Source: Prevotella sp. E13-17 (GTDB taxonomy: Bacteria > Bacteroidota > Bacteroidia > Bacteroidales > Bacteroidaceae). Taken from it: 64,000 nt of DNA. The translations under genes and the position numbers were made by a program. This document shows, piece after piece, positions 15,740-24,604 of this stretch (position 1 is the first letter of the stretch; each line of letters starts with the position of its first letter). The stretch spans positions 2,418,001 to 2,482,000 of the forward strand of contig NZ_CP091787.1 of NCBI RefSeq assembly GCF_022024035.1, given 5' to 3'. The notes under the pieces were generated by a model. The model was given only the letters and a program-made list of their open reading frames with translations. It made no database searches and was not told where the DNA came from.

Positions 15740-18454
15740 TTACGCAGCATCCCTTTTCAGCAGTCTCTTCACCTCATCAATAGTCATCACCGGCGAAGCT
15801 TTTTCCATACGTCTCACCGACCATTCTCTCAAATACCAATTCAGATGTATGAACTTATGCTCATCACTTTGTATCAGCTGTGCGAATAGCTCTTGCACCT
15901 TAGTCCATCCCTCGTCCGTTGCACAAGCAATAACGCCCACGGCATTCAGTATTCCTGTACATTCCGAACGATGTAGACTGCCTATTGCTTTCGAATATAC
16001 GGACATTAATAATGGTAAGGCCGATATATCATACTGCCTAATGTCCGACCTCATATCTATGACTTGAAGATGATTCTCTACATATTTGAGTCCCTTCACG
16101 CTTCCTTTCAACAGCAACAGTCTGACAGCTCTGCTTTTCAAGCCTTCATCTAATTCATCAAAGTCATTCTCCAAGCCTTTCTTTACATATTCATCCATTG
16201 TTGCATCCGGTGATAAGTGTTCATAGATAAAAAGTCGCTTCTCAGCTCCGCACCTTTCCATAATGTCTTCATTCAGCACCATGCTGCGTGTTTCGCTGTT
16301 ATCTAGCAATGCCTGCGCAATACTCAACGATGGGTCTGAACACGGCAGAGAGAGCATCCTATTGATAACTCTTTCATATTCCGAAGAGACACCTCTCTTA
16401 ACAAGATAAAGACACCATATCTTCCAGTTAGTCTCATTATGTCTTTCAGATTGATTCATGCATGTTCTTAAAGCTGCCAGCAACTTCTGTCGGTTGTCTG
16501 TAAACCTTTCACTGATATAGTCAAATAGATAATAGTTCCTACCCGAATAGCCTTCCCCTCTAAGATATATATGACAATATGAATAAGGCAGCAACTTCAG
16601 AAGCTGTTCATCGTCCACTATAACATCATGGTGCAACAACACCTTTATGGCTGGGTATTCAATATATAATTCTTCATTATTTGAATCATTTGCCAACTCA
16701 GCAAGCCAGTTTGCGGTGGCTTCTTTGAATAGCTTATCCTGTTCGTCGGTCAATTTTATTCTTCCATGTTCGCTGTAGAGTTGTTCATTCGTATATAATA
16801 CTACAAGTTTCTGGTAAACTTTATAGTCTTCCACGTATTCCCTAACCTTCTGCAAATCAAAGCTATCATCAGCCCGGTTATAATGCTCATAGAACACACT
16901 GCTCACATAATGACTAATCCGTTCTTCCTCCTCATCCGTGAACTTCACTTTCACATGTCGCAACTTGCTTATATCTTCCTTTGTCTTTGGGGCTTTTTCA
17001 TCTACAATACTAAGCACCTTCTTCTTGAACCGCTCATAGTCCATCATCTCGTTATACTCCTGCTGCTCCATGATTTCCCATTTGGTCGGTGCATTCTTGT
17101 CACGCCAAAATTGAGGATATCGGTTCTTCCTGATAATGTCTATCTCCTTCAGCATTTCCCCCGTTGCGTATTGCGATAGACACGACAACAAACGGTCACC
17201 ATTTGGATTCTTGTAATCCAGCGCATCTGCCACTTGATCCAGTCTTTCTTCATTCAACAGCAACGCTGCACAATGAGCCTTACCTTCCAGTTTCCGAAGT
17301 TCTTCATAGCCATTGGTAGTAATCGTGTTATCAATGAAATATCCTCTGAGTGTGTCCATCGATTTTTCGAAATAATGCTGTGTCGATTCTATGTGGTCAA
17401 AGAATTCTATAAACACATCTTTCTCCTTTTTTCTGAAACGTCTGTCTTCAGCCATGTCAGTCAGCATATCAAATACGAAGTCGGATGCTTCTGGGTACTC
17501 ACCAACAAATCCTTCCACTTTCACAAGCAGTTTGCCGATAATTTCGTCAAACTTATCCTCGTCAGTTGTTCCTAACAGATGATTTACAAATTCATACTTC
17601 AACTGCTCCAGAGCTTTCTTTACGCTTTCCCAGGTAGTAAAAGCCTGATATGCTTCATATAGATTATCCCTACTTATTATTCTTGTATAACCATTCTTTC
17701 TAATGTCATGTATATACTTACCCTTTTCTATGATTACATCTGCATATTTCTCCGTACAATCTGTATCTGTAAAGTATTCAACCAAATGGTTTACAATATT
17801 TGGATGCTTAGAGTCTTTAAGAATATGATATATAGCATCGGCGTTTTCCTCAGTTTTCAACCAAGGACTCCTGAACACCTCAAAGAATACATATATATGT
17901 TCATCATCTTCCTTAAACTTCTCAAGCATTTGTAATAGTAGTGTTCTCAAATCAGAAGCTTGCGTTGTTGTCAAATTCTCTATTCGCAAATAGCGCATCA
18001 GGAAGAGTATATTCACAGTATGGCTATTTATTTCTTCACATCCCCGCAACTCATCCATCAAGTAGTCTATACTCTCTGCCGAGCAGCCAAAGTTCATCAG
18101 GACTTCATATTTCGATGACATGTAGTCTGCCAGTCGCAGAATTTTAGACTTATGCCATTCTATGATGTCTTTGAAAATTGCAGTTCGCTGCTGGATATCA
18201 AACAAATTTCTGTCAACATACAGCACCATCTCTTTATTGTCGCTTACTATCCATGCCAGGATCTGCTTCGCCAATTCAGAATCTTTCGGAAGTTGAGCAA
18301 GCAACAATGCCACAGTATTATTCCATCCTGTCCTTATTATCTTTGTGCCATGATAACAGCACAATTTACGTATCTCATCCAGCGAGCCTAGCGCAAACAA
18401 ATACCGTGATACGAAATACTCTTTGAAAGAGTTATGCGTAAAGCCAGAACCACC
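15740..18454 (-). pseudogene. NACHT/STAND NTPase, C-terminal remnant truncated by a RAYT
   Basis: The reading frame has no ATG near its 5' end; it continues upstream through FTHNSFKEYFVSRYLFALGS to 18454 and then hits a transposase-associated palindrome. FxHxSFxEYF is the conserved motif just after the ATPase part of bacterial NACHT NTPases. The remaining ~900 residues would be the helical sensor half (for example ADYMSSKYEVLMNFGCSAE). The effector and NACHT domains are missing, and no piece of them is visible beyond the transposase. Such proteins are antiphage NLR-like sensors, so this was probably one. A TTG at 18400 could start an 886-aa product, but function without the ATPase is unlikely. 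Confidence 0.7.
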
Positions 18455-18473
18455 GGGACGGGTTCCTGTTTCA
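18455..18473. repeat. REP-like word at the end of the truncating RAYT
   Basis: GGGACGGGTTCCTGTTTCA lies between the NACHT remnant and the RAYT stop codon. A similar word with a palindrome (AGGGACGGTCCCT) precedes the RAYT fragment at 35597. Confidence 0.5.
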
Positions 18474-19265
18474 TCACATGCGATAAATCATGCTTTTACT
18501 GATTCCTGTCAATCTCTCCAATTGACGCAATGATGCTCTTTTACCCTTCAATTCTATTAACAGAGACTTCTTTATATCTGCAGGCAATTGTTGAAATGCG
18601 CTGCTATTCGTTGCGCCAGTCTTTTCTTTGATCAGCATCATAACCTGATCATCCGAAGGACGTCCTTTCGAAGCATCTTCTATGTCAAGGCAAACAATAT
18701 CATCAGACAAAGGCTCATTCACTAGTTCATTCAACTCCTCAAAGGGTATTCGGTTCAAAACAGTGCGAGTATCACATAAAGGGAACAACGTACTATTCTT
18801 ATCAATGTACTCATCCCAACTACTGAACTCATAATCCTTCACCTCTGCCACCATACCTGCCTTCACAGGGTTTTGGTGTATATACCTGAGAAGCGTTACA
18901 AAATAAGCAATATCATTCACAGGTTCACTCTTAAAACGCTCGCGGAACAGATGACCGTCTCTTGAATACTTATGGTTATAATAGTACACATAAGAGGAAG
19001 CTATTCTTTTTATGGCCATACCTATCTTATCCTCTCGTTCACGAATGAGCAGGTGGATATGATTCGTCATCAGACAGTAAGCATAAAGGATATAGTTTCT
19101 TCCAGAGGGGGTACCATCAGGCTCATACGACAGAGCCATCATGTCCAAAGTCTTGAGAAACTGGTAATAGTCCTCTTGATCCTCAAAAATATTCTGGTGA
19201 TTTATACCACGCATCATCACGTGATATATACCAGTGCCTGATGTTTGTCTCGCCTGTCTTGACAT
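18474..19265 (-). CDS. REP-associated tyrosine transposase (RAYT), copy 1
   Basis: This is a single-strand transposase of the HUH/Y1 superfamily. The metal-binding HUH motif is NHIHLL (His69, His71) and the catalytic Tyr lies in YVYYYNHKYSRDGHLF (about 92-96). The 263-aa length and the C-terminal LRQLERLTGISKSMI helix-turn-helix are typical. The gene ends 19 bases from the truncated NACHT frame. A 137-bp copy of its 3' end recurs at 35597-35733, showing past movement of this subfamily. It is divergent from copy 2. Confidence 0.88.
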   Translation of the reverse strand: MSRQARQTSGTGIYHVMMRGINHQNIFEDQEDYYQFLKTLDMMALSYEPDGTPSGRNYILYAYCLMTNHIHLLIREREDKIGMAIKRIASSYVYYYNHKYSRDGHLFRERFKSEPVNDIAYFVTLLRYIHQNPVKAGMVAEVKDYEFSSWDEYIDKNSTLFPLCDTRTVLNRIPFEELNELVNEPLSDDIVCLDIEDASKGRPSDDQVMMLIKEKTGATNSSAFQQLPADIKKSLLIELKGKRASLRQLERLTGISKSMIYRM

Positions 19266-19368
19266 TACTTTACCAAAATTTTAGCCAACTCCTATTGTTA
19301 CGGAACATGTACCTGTCCCCCCGTTCCCTAACCCATTTTCCAGGCTTCCCAAGCCGATGTTTTTTCTT

Positions 19369-19495
19369 TTTTCGATGCTTGTAATAACGGTAGTTATTGC
19401 GATAAGTGGCATGGAGTGGGCATAAGAGCTCGCTCTTAAAGCCAAGTCCATACCACTTATCACTAGAGCTAGGCAGGAGCTACAAACATCGAAAA
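19369..19495. repeat. Branched palindrome between the divergent RAYTs
   Basis: Outer arms TTTTCGATGCTTGTA / TACAAACATCGAAAA (19369-19383, 19481-19495; one G-T-type mismatch) enclose AATAAC-GGTA-GTTATT, GATAAGTGG/CCACTTATC with inner AAGAG-CTCG-CTCTT, and AGCT...AGCT. It could be the RAYT substrate, a remnant of one, or a small structured RNA. Gap 19266-19577 contains no gene; a REP-like word (GGAACATGTACCTGTCCCCC) lies at about 19292. Confidence 0.55.
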
Positions 19496-19551
19496 GGGTT
19501 CTTTCCTGTTTTTTCTAACCTTTCCGTTCTCTCTATGTGAATTATTTCGTA

Positions 19552-19559
19552 CCTTTGCG
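19552..19559 (+). promoter_or_regulatory. Putative -7 box of RAYT copy 2
   Basis: TTTCGTACCTTTGCG contains TACCTTTG, 18 bases ahead of the ATG. The same TTTCGTACCTTTGC word precedes the RAYT-derived elements at 24575 and 42795. Confidence 0.6.
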
Positions 19560-19577
19560 CGTCAAAAGAAAAAACTC

Positions 19578-20375
19578 ATGCCCAGACAGCCACGTAAACC
19601 ATCAAGCACCGGTATCTTCCACATCATGATGCGAGGTATTAATCATCAGAACATCTTCGAGGAACCAGAGGACTACTATCAGTTCATCAATATCCTCGAC
19701 AGAATGCGTACTCAGTATGATGATGATGGTAATCCATGTAGCACCAATTGCATCTATTATGCTTACTGCTTGATGTCAAACCACTTCCACTTGCTCATTC
19801 GTGAGCGTGATGAAAAGGTTGGCAATACCATCAAGAGGATTGCAGGTGCATATGTCTATTATTACAACCATAAATATCTTCGCGACGGTCACCTATTCAA
19901 AGAGCGTTTCAAGTCAGAGCCTGTAAACGATATTTCTTATTTCACCACCCTATTGCGCTACATCCATCAGAATCCTGTCAAAGCAGGTGTTGTTACACAG
20001 GTAAAGGACTACGAATATAGCAGCTGGGGCGAATATGATGGTTCTGTTGAACCCGTCTTTCAGATTTGCAACACTAGAACTGTCTTAAAGCGTATTCCCT
20101 TCAAAGATCTCAACGAATGGGTTAACGACCTACTACCTGATGATGCCAACTTCCTTGACAATGATTTAGAGCAGCCTCGTCTCAGGCTCTCCGATGATCA
20201 GGCATGGCAACAGATTATCAGAATTACAGGCGTTTCAAGTAGCAGCGAATTCCAGAAGCTCGACAGAGAAACCCAGCGGCAGTCTTTCATTCAACTCAAA
20301 GAACTTGGAGCATCAGTCCGTCAGCTTCAAAGACTAACTGGCATAGACCGAGGAATCATTCAAAGAGCAAGGTAA
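19578..20375 (+). CDS. REP-associated tyrosine transposase (RAYT), copy 2
   Basis: This intact 265-aa HUH/Y1 transposase has NHFHLLIRERD (His69, His71), the Tyr-containing YVYYYNHKYLRDGHLF, and C-terminal VRQLQRLTGIDRGII. Its last ~410 bases and the palindrome after the stop are essentially identical to the ends of the two IVP-carrying elements at 24558 and 42778, so this enzyme is the likely source or mobiliser of those elements. It has its own promoter. Confidence 0.9.
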   Translation: MPRQPRKPSSTGIFHIMMRGINHQNIFEEPEDYYQFINILDRMRTQYDDDGNPCSTNCIYYAYCLMSNHFHLLIRERDEKVGNTIKRIAGAYVYYYNHKYLRDGHLFKERFKSEPVNDISYFTTLLRYIHQNPVKAGVVTQVKDYEYSSWGEYDGSVEPVFQICNTRTVLKRIPFKDLNEWVNDLLPDDANFLDNDLEQPRLRLSDDQAWQQIIRITGVSSSSEFQKLDRETQRQSFIQLKELGASVRQLQRLTGIDRGIIQRAR

Positions 20376-20410
20376 GCTATCTGCCCCAGTGGGCATGTAT
20401 CCGCTACCCG

Positions 20411-20433
20411 TGTCAGGAACCTGTCCCCTGACA
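20411..20433. repeat. REP-like hairpin after RAYT copy 2
   Basis: TGTCAGG-AACCTGTCC-CCTGACA forms a perfect 7-bp stem and 9-base loop, 35 bases after the stop. Identical hairpins end the two RAYT-derived elements (25604-25626 and 43824-43846). Confidence 0.75.
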
Positions 20434-20436
20434 TCT

Positions 20437-21435
20437 TTAATACCCTTTTACGAATTCGCCCCAGCCCTCTATGGCTGCATTGGCAAGATCTGTAACACGA
20501 CGGGCGATGGAATATCTCATTTGACCACAACATTTACATGTCTCTGGTTCTTTATCTCCAAGTGTTATTATCTCCAATGCTGACATATAAGCCACATTCG
20601 CCTGTTCTGCGTAAGGTTCAGGTAAGCCTGTCGCTATTCCAGATAATTCCTCATTCCGTACTCCCTGTGCAAATAGTTGCACACTCTTATCAAAATTCGA
20701 AAAATGCTCTTCATATCCGTATGGACGGTCCAAATACGAATCAATATAGTCAGCCATCCGGTCTGACACCACAAGGTTTTGATACATTTTGTTCTTTTCC
20801 ACCTCGCCTGTAACCTCGCCTGTTTTACTATCTATCAGTCTGGTTATGAAATTGTGGTTTTGCCGTATCTCCTCTGTAAGTGTATTCGATAATGTAATGT
20901 ACCGTAAGGTATCAAAAGTCAGAAAGTTGCAAACCTGATGAATTTGTGCTTGAAACATCGTCGCACAGTCTTCATCATCATATCCAAGCACCTTTATCGT
21001 AATAGTGTCTCCTTCAATACTAAAATTCTTTCGAGATTTCTTTTGGAATGATATGCACTTATCAAGTTTTCCCTTGCCAAATACCTTTCTGATATATTTT
21101 TCTGGTAGCAGAGCCTCTTTAACGCACTTTTTCAACTGTCTATGTAGTGTATCATGATCATAGGTTCCTTCTGGATCAAAATCTATGCTTGCCACACAAC
21201 CTTTTTGTTTGTAGGTAAGTTTAATGTTTAGATGAGTATTTTCTCCTATGCATGCGATACCCACAATAATTGTGTTCCCTATTCTAAGAGGTGAATACTG
21301 CCAAGCTAACTTGCCAAAGGTAGCAGCCATCCTTGCCCATAAGCATCTAAGGAAATCATTTGTTTCCTTATTGCTTTTAAGTCCAACTCCAAATAAGAAA
21401 TCACCACCATTCATAAGGCTACCATCTTCCATCAC
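20437..21435 (-). CDS. Hypothetical protein with C-terminal zinc knuckle, partner of the GHKL-nuclease
   Basis: The 332-aa protein has no recognised domain in its first ~280 residues; near the C-terminus ETCKCCGQMRYSIARRV is a CxxC zinc-knuckle-like element with only one Cys pair, so it may need a partner strand. Its start overlaps the stop of the GHKL gene by 4 bp (ATGA), so the pair is co-translated. The two form a likely two-gene defence module. Function is unknown. Confidence 0.55.
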   Translation of the reverse strand: MMEDGSLMNGGDFLFGVGLKSNKETNDFLRCLWARMAATFGKLAWQYSPLRIGNTIIVGIACIGENTHLNIKLTYKQKGCVASIDFDPEGTYDHDTLHRQLKKCVKEALLPEKYIRKVFGKGKLDKCISFQKKSRKNFSIEGDTITIKVLGYDDEDCATMFQAQIHQVCNFLTFDTLRYITLSNTLTEEIRQNHNFITRLIDSKTGEVTGEVEKNKMYQNLVVSDRMADYIDSYLDRPYGYEEHFSNFDKSVQLFAQGVRNEELSGIATGLPEPYAEQANVAYMSALEIITLGDKEPETCKCCGQMRYSIARRVTDLANAAIEGWGEFVKGY

Positions 21436-23288
21436 TCCCCTTCCTCCACACTCTCCTTAAACGTATTCTGTATAATACTCAGGAAAGTCTCGTTCCTTCT
21501 ATCTGCATCGCCAATCAAAGCATCGTAATCCACCAGATAAACACCAACATCTATCGTCTTCATCGGGTTCAATGATATTTTAACGTTCTTCTGCGCGAAG
21601 AGTACTTTTCCTGTAGAGTACAGAGGATCGTATCCATTCAATTCCAACTCCACCTTTTCACTTATTTCTATGATGCCATAGAACCACATACGCTGGATTT
21701 TTTCTCCAAAATGGCTATAAAGTTCCCTTGCCCTATCAAACAATTGCCGCTCAACACCTAATGTCTTGTCAATATCTATACCCTCACGCTTAAGTTCAAT
21801 GATAACCACATCAAATTTCTCTGATTTGTCGGGGTCTGAAGAAAACACAATAGCAATGTCAGGTCTACCTGTATTCTCGTAGTCTGTTTCAGGATCAATG
21901 ATCTTAAATAGTTTCGTCATCTCTTTCTCACTGAGCACATTACTATAGGTCATAAACCTATCATCTATCAACCATAGATTCTGTTTGTACAAGTCATTAT
22001 AGGCATTCTTTCCATCAAACACACGATACCTGGGGCAAATCAAATTATGCACTTCCTCCTCTCTGTTTCCTGCATCGAGCGACTTTAACTTGTCTATTAC
22101 TCGCTGTCTGAACAAGATATATTGTGTCAATGATGATGATGTAATGTTCTTGGCTTTCTCATATTGCTCCTGATTTAATATAGGTGCATTGAGTACCTCT
22201 CGCTGAGCTTTGAAAAACAAATCCTCGGCCTTACCCAATACTTCGCTCTGCTGCATATAGCCAATACTATTACCATCAATATAACTCGACAAGTGAGGAT
22301 AGCGCCCTTCCAGTTGTTCCCTCTTTTTCGATTGTGCCGTTGCAATATCTGGGTACATTCCATTCAGAATCTTGGAAATATACTTAATGAAAATATTACG
22401 AAACAGCTGCTTGTTTGAATCCGTCAGAGTAATGGTCTCTCGATTGGCTTCGGCCAATCCATTGAAGTTATTCGAGAAAAGAAGGAACACCATATTATAA
22501 CCACTATGGAAAAATTCCTTGGTTATAAAGTTTTGAGCATATGTTCTCCCCTCCACATTAATTGCCGTAACAACATTGCTTGGCTTCTTGTCATCCGTCT
22601 TTTCTACGAAGTAATACAGAGTCATGCCAGTGAACATCACTCCAACGTCCGTATCTTCAATAGGGATTGTCTTGAAATCAGGGATATCGTCTGTCGAAAT
22701 AACCGCCTTTTTCTCTTTACCGTCAATCTTTGAAGCAAGATGAATAACTATATTGGCCTTCTGCTTTTTTAGTAGGAACAATCTGAGATAGAAATGCGAG
22801 AGAATCTTATTCTTCAGAAACTTCACATCTATTATGCTGTTATTAAACAGTTTCTTTTTGGCATAATCAGAAAGAAAAAGCTTTGTTCCGCCAATCCATT
22901 CATCTTCATTGACTGTATCTACATCACTTTTACCATCAAAATCGTCAGAGAAAGAAAACTTTCTGTGTTTACTCTTATCATACCAGCTTTCTATTTCTAC
23001 ATCATTGAAGTAAAATCTATATGATAAGCGTCCCAATCCTTTGTGGGCAGTGTCCTCCGTATCAAATAGGTTGCTAAACTTTTTAAACCTGCCATCTGTA
23101 AAGCCTACACCATTATCGCTAATGGTCACCTGTAGCGTATCTGCAATCTTTTTTGATTGAGCCGATATTTCTACATTTATTTCGGTTGCCATTGCATCCA
23201 GCGCATTGGCAATAGCCTCCATGTAAACCATCTCGTAAGATGATTTACCATAGAACATCCTTACAGCATTTGACAAGTTTACATTCAT
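21432..23288 (-). CDS. GHKL ATPase fused to a PD-(D/E)XK nuclease-like domain (618 aa)
   Basis: The N-terminal ATPase has Bergerat motifs: EAIANALDA (24-32), DNGVGF (58-63) and HKGLGRLSY (82-90), as in MutL, Hsp90 and gyrase. The C-terminal region has RPDIAIVF followed by DVVIIELKREG (Glu and Lys near 498-500), a PD-(D/E)XK core. NLWLIDDRFMTY precedes it and recurs as NLWLLDDRFSTF in the 686-aa protein at 33312, so both share one architecture. It probably cuts nucleic acid in response to infection, but this is inferred. Confidence 0.75.
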   Translation of the reverse strand: MNVNLSNAVRMFYGKSSYEMVYMEAIANALDAMATEINVEISAQSKKIADTLQVTISDNGVGFTDGRFKKFSNLFDTEDTAHKGLGRLSYRFYFNDVEIESWYDKSKHRKFSFSDDFDGKSDVDTVNEDEWIGGTKLFLSDYAKKKLFNNSIIDVKFLKNKILSHFYLRLFLLKKQKANIVIHLASKIDGKEKKAVISTDDIPDFKTIPIEDTDVGVMFTGMTLYYFVEKTDDKKPSNVVTAINVEGRTYAQNFITKEFFHSGYNMVFLLFSNNFNGLAEANRETITLTDSNKQLFRNIFIKYISKILNGMYPDIATAQSKKREQLEGRYPHLSSYIDGNSIGYMQQSEVLGKAEDLFFKAQREVLNAPILNQEQYEKAKNITSSSLTQYILFRQRVIDKLKSLDAGNREEEVHNLICPRYRVFDGKNAYNDLYKQNLWLIDDRFMTYSNVLSEKEMTKLFKIIDPETDYENTGRPDIAIVFSSDPDKSEKFDVVIIELKREGIDIDKTLGVERQLFDRARELYSHFGEKIQRMWFYGIIEISEKVELELNGYDPLYSTGKVLFAQKNVKISLNPMKTIDVGVYLVDYDALIGDADRRNETFLSIIQNTFKESVEEGE

Positions 23289-23492
23289 TTGAGTATAATA
23301 TTATCCACGTTTTTTATCTAACAGGTAAACTATACGATGAGAAGACCTTAATGAGTTATTTAGTCTAGAAGCAGTCTTTAACCTTTATTATCTTCCTGTT
23401 CTTCGAAGTCTTCAAGATACACTATGATAAAACACTATCTGCATAGTATTGGTTATGGCAGCTGCAACACCTCCGACAATCACATTCATCCT

Positions 23493-23582
23493 TCAGAAAA
23501 AATCAATAGGCTCTTCTTCCCTATCACGGAGATAGCACTCCATTACGCAAAAATCCCATTCTCTATACGCAGCACTCATCAT
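23493..23582 (-). CDS. Possible 29-aa ORF downstream of the DUF4160 cassette
   Basis: MMSAAYREWDFCVMECYLRD opens this short frame 7 bases after the stop of the 33-aa ORF. It may be a real last gene or a remnant. No family is recognised. The gap from here to the GHKL-nuclease start (23288) holds nothing else I can identify. Confidence 0.25.
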   Translation of the reverse strand: MMSAAYREWDFCVMECYLRDREEEPIDFF

Positions 23583-23589
23583 ATACCTT

Positions 23590-23691
23590 TTACCCAATCA
23601 TAAATCCCTTTTTCCGTAATTCCGTGAGTCCTGTTACGATTTCATCTATCGCAACGCTTCCTCCCCACATCCTATATACGTAATTAGACAT
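23590..23691 (-). CDS. 33-aa ORF related to the 60-aa protein at 25775
   Basis: The ATG overlaps the DUF4160 stop (TAATG), so translation is probably coupled. YVYRMWGGSVAIDEIVTGLT matches YVYRMCGGAIPMEDIENGLM of the 60-aa protein at 25775-25957, and both end GFM(I/V)G. This is therefore a short, N-terminally reduced relative. Function is unknown. Confidence 0.5.
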   Translation of the reverse strand: MSNYVYRMWGGSVAIDEIVTGLTELRKKGFMIG

Positions 23692-23972
23692 TACTTCTCG
23701 TAATACCCCTTTTCGCTATACTGCGACCAACGGAGGTACATTTCCTGATAATGATCCTTGATAAAATCGGATATCTTGGCAATCTCGCGGTCATTAAGGA
23801 TACCACGGTTCTGCAGAACCGTATCACCATTGTTCTTTACGAAGAATTTTGCAGAGCCGCCCTCTGTCAGTTTACTATCGCTTGCATGCACATGCATACA
23901 CTCCACAACACAGAAAGACGTAAAATACAAATAATAGCCGGCAACCTTAAAATCGTAATACTTCGGCATCAA
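23691..23972 (-). CDS. DUF4160 domain-containing protein
   Basis: The 93-aa protein has the DUF4160 pattern: YYLYFTSFCVVECMHVHA, then AKFFVKNN, then LNDREIAKISDFIKDHYQ. DUF4160 genes commonly pair with DUF2442 genes in toxin-antitoxin-like cassettes; a DUF2442-like gene lies two genes upstream. Adjacent ORFs touch or overlap, so the cassette is one transcript. Confidence 0.7.
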   Translation of the reverse strand: MMPKYYDFKVAGYYLYFTSFCVVECMHVHASDSKLTEGGSAKFFVKNNGDTVLQNRGILNDREIAKISDFIKDHYQEMYLRWSQYSEKGYYEK

Positions 23973-24194
23973 TCAGTCCTCCATATACTTAAGGTTCTGT
24001 TTCAAATAACGGCTCGCAATGGAAAGCTCAATATCGTCCATAGTGGTTTCCAGCACCTCACCATTCATATCAAAAACCACAGCCTTATCAGGGCAATTCA
24101 AGTTAAGTACATGTATACCATCATCCTTTCGGGTAAAAGCGTAACCGTTGATGATGACATCGGCCTTATCGGCAATGTTTTTTATATCAGGCAT
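23973..24194 (-). CDS. Small hypothetical protein in the DUF4160 cassette
   Basis: The 73-aa protein (MPDIKNIADKADVIINGYAF at the start) is beta-rich, with HVLNLNCPDKAVVFDMNGEV and a helical end. It overlaps the upstream gene by 8 bp and abuts the DUF4160 start exactly. It may itself be a diverged DUF2442-like or antitoxin protein. The family is not recognised. Confidence 0.5.
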   Translation of the reverse strand: MPDIKNIADKADVIINGYAFTRKDDGIHVLNLNCPDKAVVFDMNGEVLETTMDDIELSIASRYLKQNLKYMED

Positions 24195-24489
24195 AAGCTA
24201 TACGGACGTTTTTAATAGGTTTAAGGAATGCGGCAGAGTCGATATACAGCCCCTCAAGGATAGGTTTTAAGTCAATGTACTCCTCCTCGGGCTCTGCATT
24301 GTGACTGTACTTAGCCAATACAACCAGATAGCCATTGTCCCACTTGATGACATCAACATATCGTTCCAGACTATAGGGCGCCCGGAAACGGATGTTATAG
24401 CCACCAAAACTAAAGGCGGTAAAGCCATCTGTACTACTTAGCAGAGCTTCGTGGCTTGGGGATGTTGTCTTTTTATACTCTGTCATCAC
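24187..24489 (-). CDS. DUF2442-like protein
   Basis: The 100-aa protein contains a DUF2442-like strand-rich core: DVIKWDNGYLVVLAKYS, EEEYIDLKPILEGLYIDSAA, FLKPIKNVRI. The first ~35 residues are extra. It is the first gene of a four-gene cassette with its own promoter. A toxin-antitoxin-like role is inferred from the usual DUF2442/DUF4160 pairing. Confidence 0.55.
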   Translation of the reverse strand: MMTEYKKTTSPSHEALLSSTDGFTAFSFGGYNIRFRAPYSLERYVDVIKWDNGYLVVLAKYSHNAEPEEEYIDLKPILEGLYIDSAAFLKPIKNVRIAYA

Positions 24490-24501
24490 TCATATTTTTT
24501 G

Positions 24502-24509
24502 CAAAAATA
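24502..24509 (-). promoter_or_regulatory. Putative -7 box of the DUF2442/DUF4160 cassette
   Basis: The minus strand reads TATTTTTG followed by C, matching TAnnTTTG, 12 bases upstream of the first ATG. Confidence 0.5.
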
Positions 24510-24604
24510 CGTATTTTCCCGCTATTCAGTTTGGGAATTAATCCTTTTTAACTTTATCTGTCTAGAATATTTCGTACCTTTGCCCTCCAAAAAGCAAAAA
24601 CGAC

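Noticed and set aside
15740..18400. An intact 886-aa gene starting at TTG 18400
   Set aside because: The frame and a conserved NACHT-family motif continue upstream of that TTG to the transposase boundary, so it is treated as a truncated gene.
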